From assembly GCA_036250195.1 (NCBI GenBank), contig JAVHZZ010000004.1, positions 317,687,706-317,751,705 on the forward strand: a DNA stretch of 64,000 nucleotides, given 5' to 3'. Numbering within the stretch: position 1 is the stretch's first letter; every line of letters starts with the position of its first letter. The notes beneath the pieces were generated by a model that was given only the letters and a program-made list of their open reading frames with translations, did not search any database and was not told the DNA's origin. Positions 63,698-64,000 of the stretch are shown here, piece after piece. The translations under genes were made by a program, and so were the position numbers. Origin of the DNA: Mixophyes australis (lineage: Eukaryota; Chordata; Amphibia; Anura; Limnodynastidae).

Positions 63698-64000
63698 TTA
63701 ATCCTTTAAAAATGCTATGGATAGAAAGTGTTGTGCCATTAAACAAATATAGTGATGCACCATTTCTAGAGCAGGATGTTTAACATGCCCAAAATAACAA
63801 CTGAATGCAAGCAAGCTAAGTATAAGAACTAGATTTTCAAGCTCAAAAATGGTCAAGGGAAGCACTGAGGTTAGATTTCTATGTAAATCTAGAAAACCTA
63901 AAAGGCAATACAACCCAAAATAAATATATCCGACTGGAAGATGTTGCCCAATGCCTACAATGCCCAAAACAGGAAGCACTTTCTCACCAGAAATGGAGCA
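63698..64000. repeat. Partial unit at the right edge
   Basis: First 303 bp of a further unit, ending inside subrepeat A with the GGAGCA subfamily marker. Private CACTGAGGTTAG near 63865. Confidence 0.95.

Larger units (their letters stand above)
1..64000. repeat. Macrosatellite array, 1.9-kb basic unit, head-to-tail
   Basis: The anchor TTAATCCTTTAAAAATGC recurs in one orientation at 1019, 2578, 5669, 7570, 9469, 11368, 13269, 15170, 17071, 18970, 20872, 23423, 25324, 27225, 29128, 31031, 32934, 34835, 36735, 38639, 40540, 42422, 44323, 46224, 48125, 50026, 51927, 54573, 56469, 58370, 61034 and 63698. The usual spacing is 1,901 bp. The exceptions (1,559, 1,882, 1,896, 1,899, 1,900, 1,902-1,904, 2,551, 2,646, 2,664) are each explained by indels or duplications listed separately. 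Units differ by only scattered substitutions. No unique sequence is present at either edge, so the array extends beyond the window. The family is not one I recognise. Confidence 0.98.

Noticed and set aside
1..64000. CENP-B box, telomere repeats, tRNA-like Pol III A/B boxes, retroviral LTR or transposase, DUX4-like homeobox frames
   Set aside because: Looked for on both strands of the unit. None has a convincing match. The repeat is neither a recognisable centromeric monomer nor a D4Z4-type coding macrosatellite.
1..64000. CRISPR array or bacterial origin
   Set aside because: The periodicity is 1.9 kb with no short repeat/spacer pattern. CpG depletion and satellite structure are eukaryotic.

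Overview
The whole window is one head-to-tail tandem array of an AT-rich satellite (macrosatellite) with a basic unit of 1,901 bp. I anchored each unit on the conserved stretch TTAATCCTTTAAAAATGC. That anchor recurs 32 times, and one more copy is probably hidden in a run of 200 Ns at 4223-4422. I see no single-copy flanking DNA, no convincing protein-coding gene, no tRNA or rRNA, no recognisable transposon and no CRISPR array. I do not recognise the repeat family.

Kilobase-scale units, very high similarity between copies, strong scarcity of CG dinucleotides (about six per unit) and CG-to-TG/CA changes between copies point to a eukaryote with a CpG-methylated genome, most likely a vertebrate. 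The species cannot be read from the sequence. The 200-N block looks like a standard scaffolding gap.

Layout. 1-1018 is a partial unit. 1019-5668 is a disturbed zone with a rearranged 1,559-bp unit and the assembly gap. 5669-20871 is a regular ladder of 1,899-1,902-bp units in which two haplotypes of the distal part are interspersed. 20872-23422 is a 2,551-bp unit with an internal 650-bp duplication. 23423-46223 is again regular and includes a block of 1,903-bp units (about 26.4-31.6 kb) and one 1,882-bp deletion unit. From about 47 kb a distinct subfamily takes over. It carries extra 745- or 763-bp segments, and in the last 5.6 kb a 2,664-bp higher-order unit is itself tandemly repeated.

Inside each unit (offsets from the anchor): a 135-bp subrepeat A (offset 218), an 18-bp tandem pair (358), an octamer/TATA/Inr-like promoter cassette (580-650), an 80-bp subrepeat C (789), subrepeat B (865; 133 of 135 bases the same as A), a perfect three-module heat-shock element (1006), subrepeat D (1164; diverged copy of C), a strong 3' splice-site-like tract (about 1390-1418), and a hairpin made of two TTCTAGAA boxes (1752). 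Subrepeats A and B explain the 647-bp expansions by unequal exchange. An AGCT microhomology explains the 763-bp expansions. The most interesting lead is that every ordinary unit combines a core-promoter-like cassette with heat-shock-factor-like sites. This suggests a transcribed, possibly stress-inducible satellite. It is an inference from motifs only.
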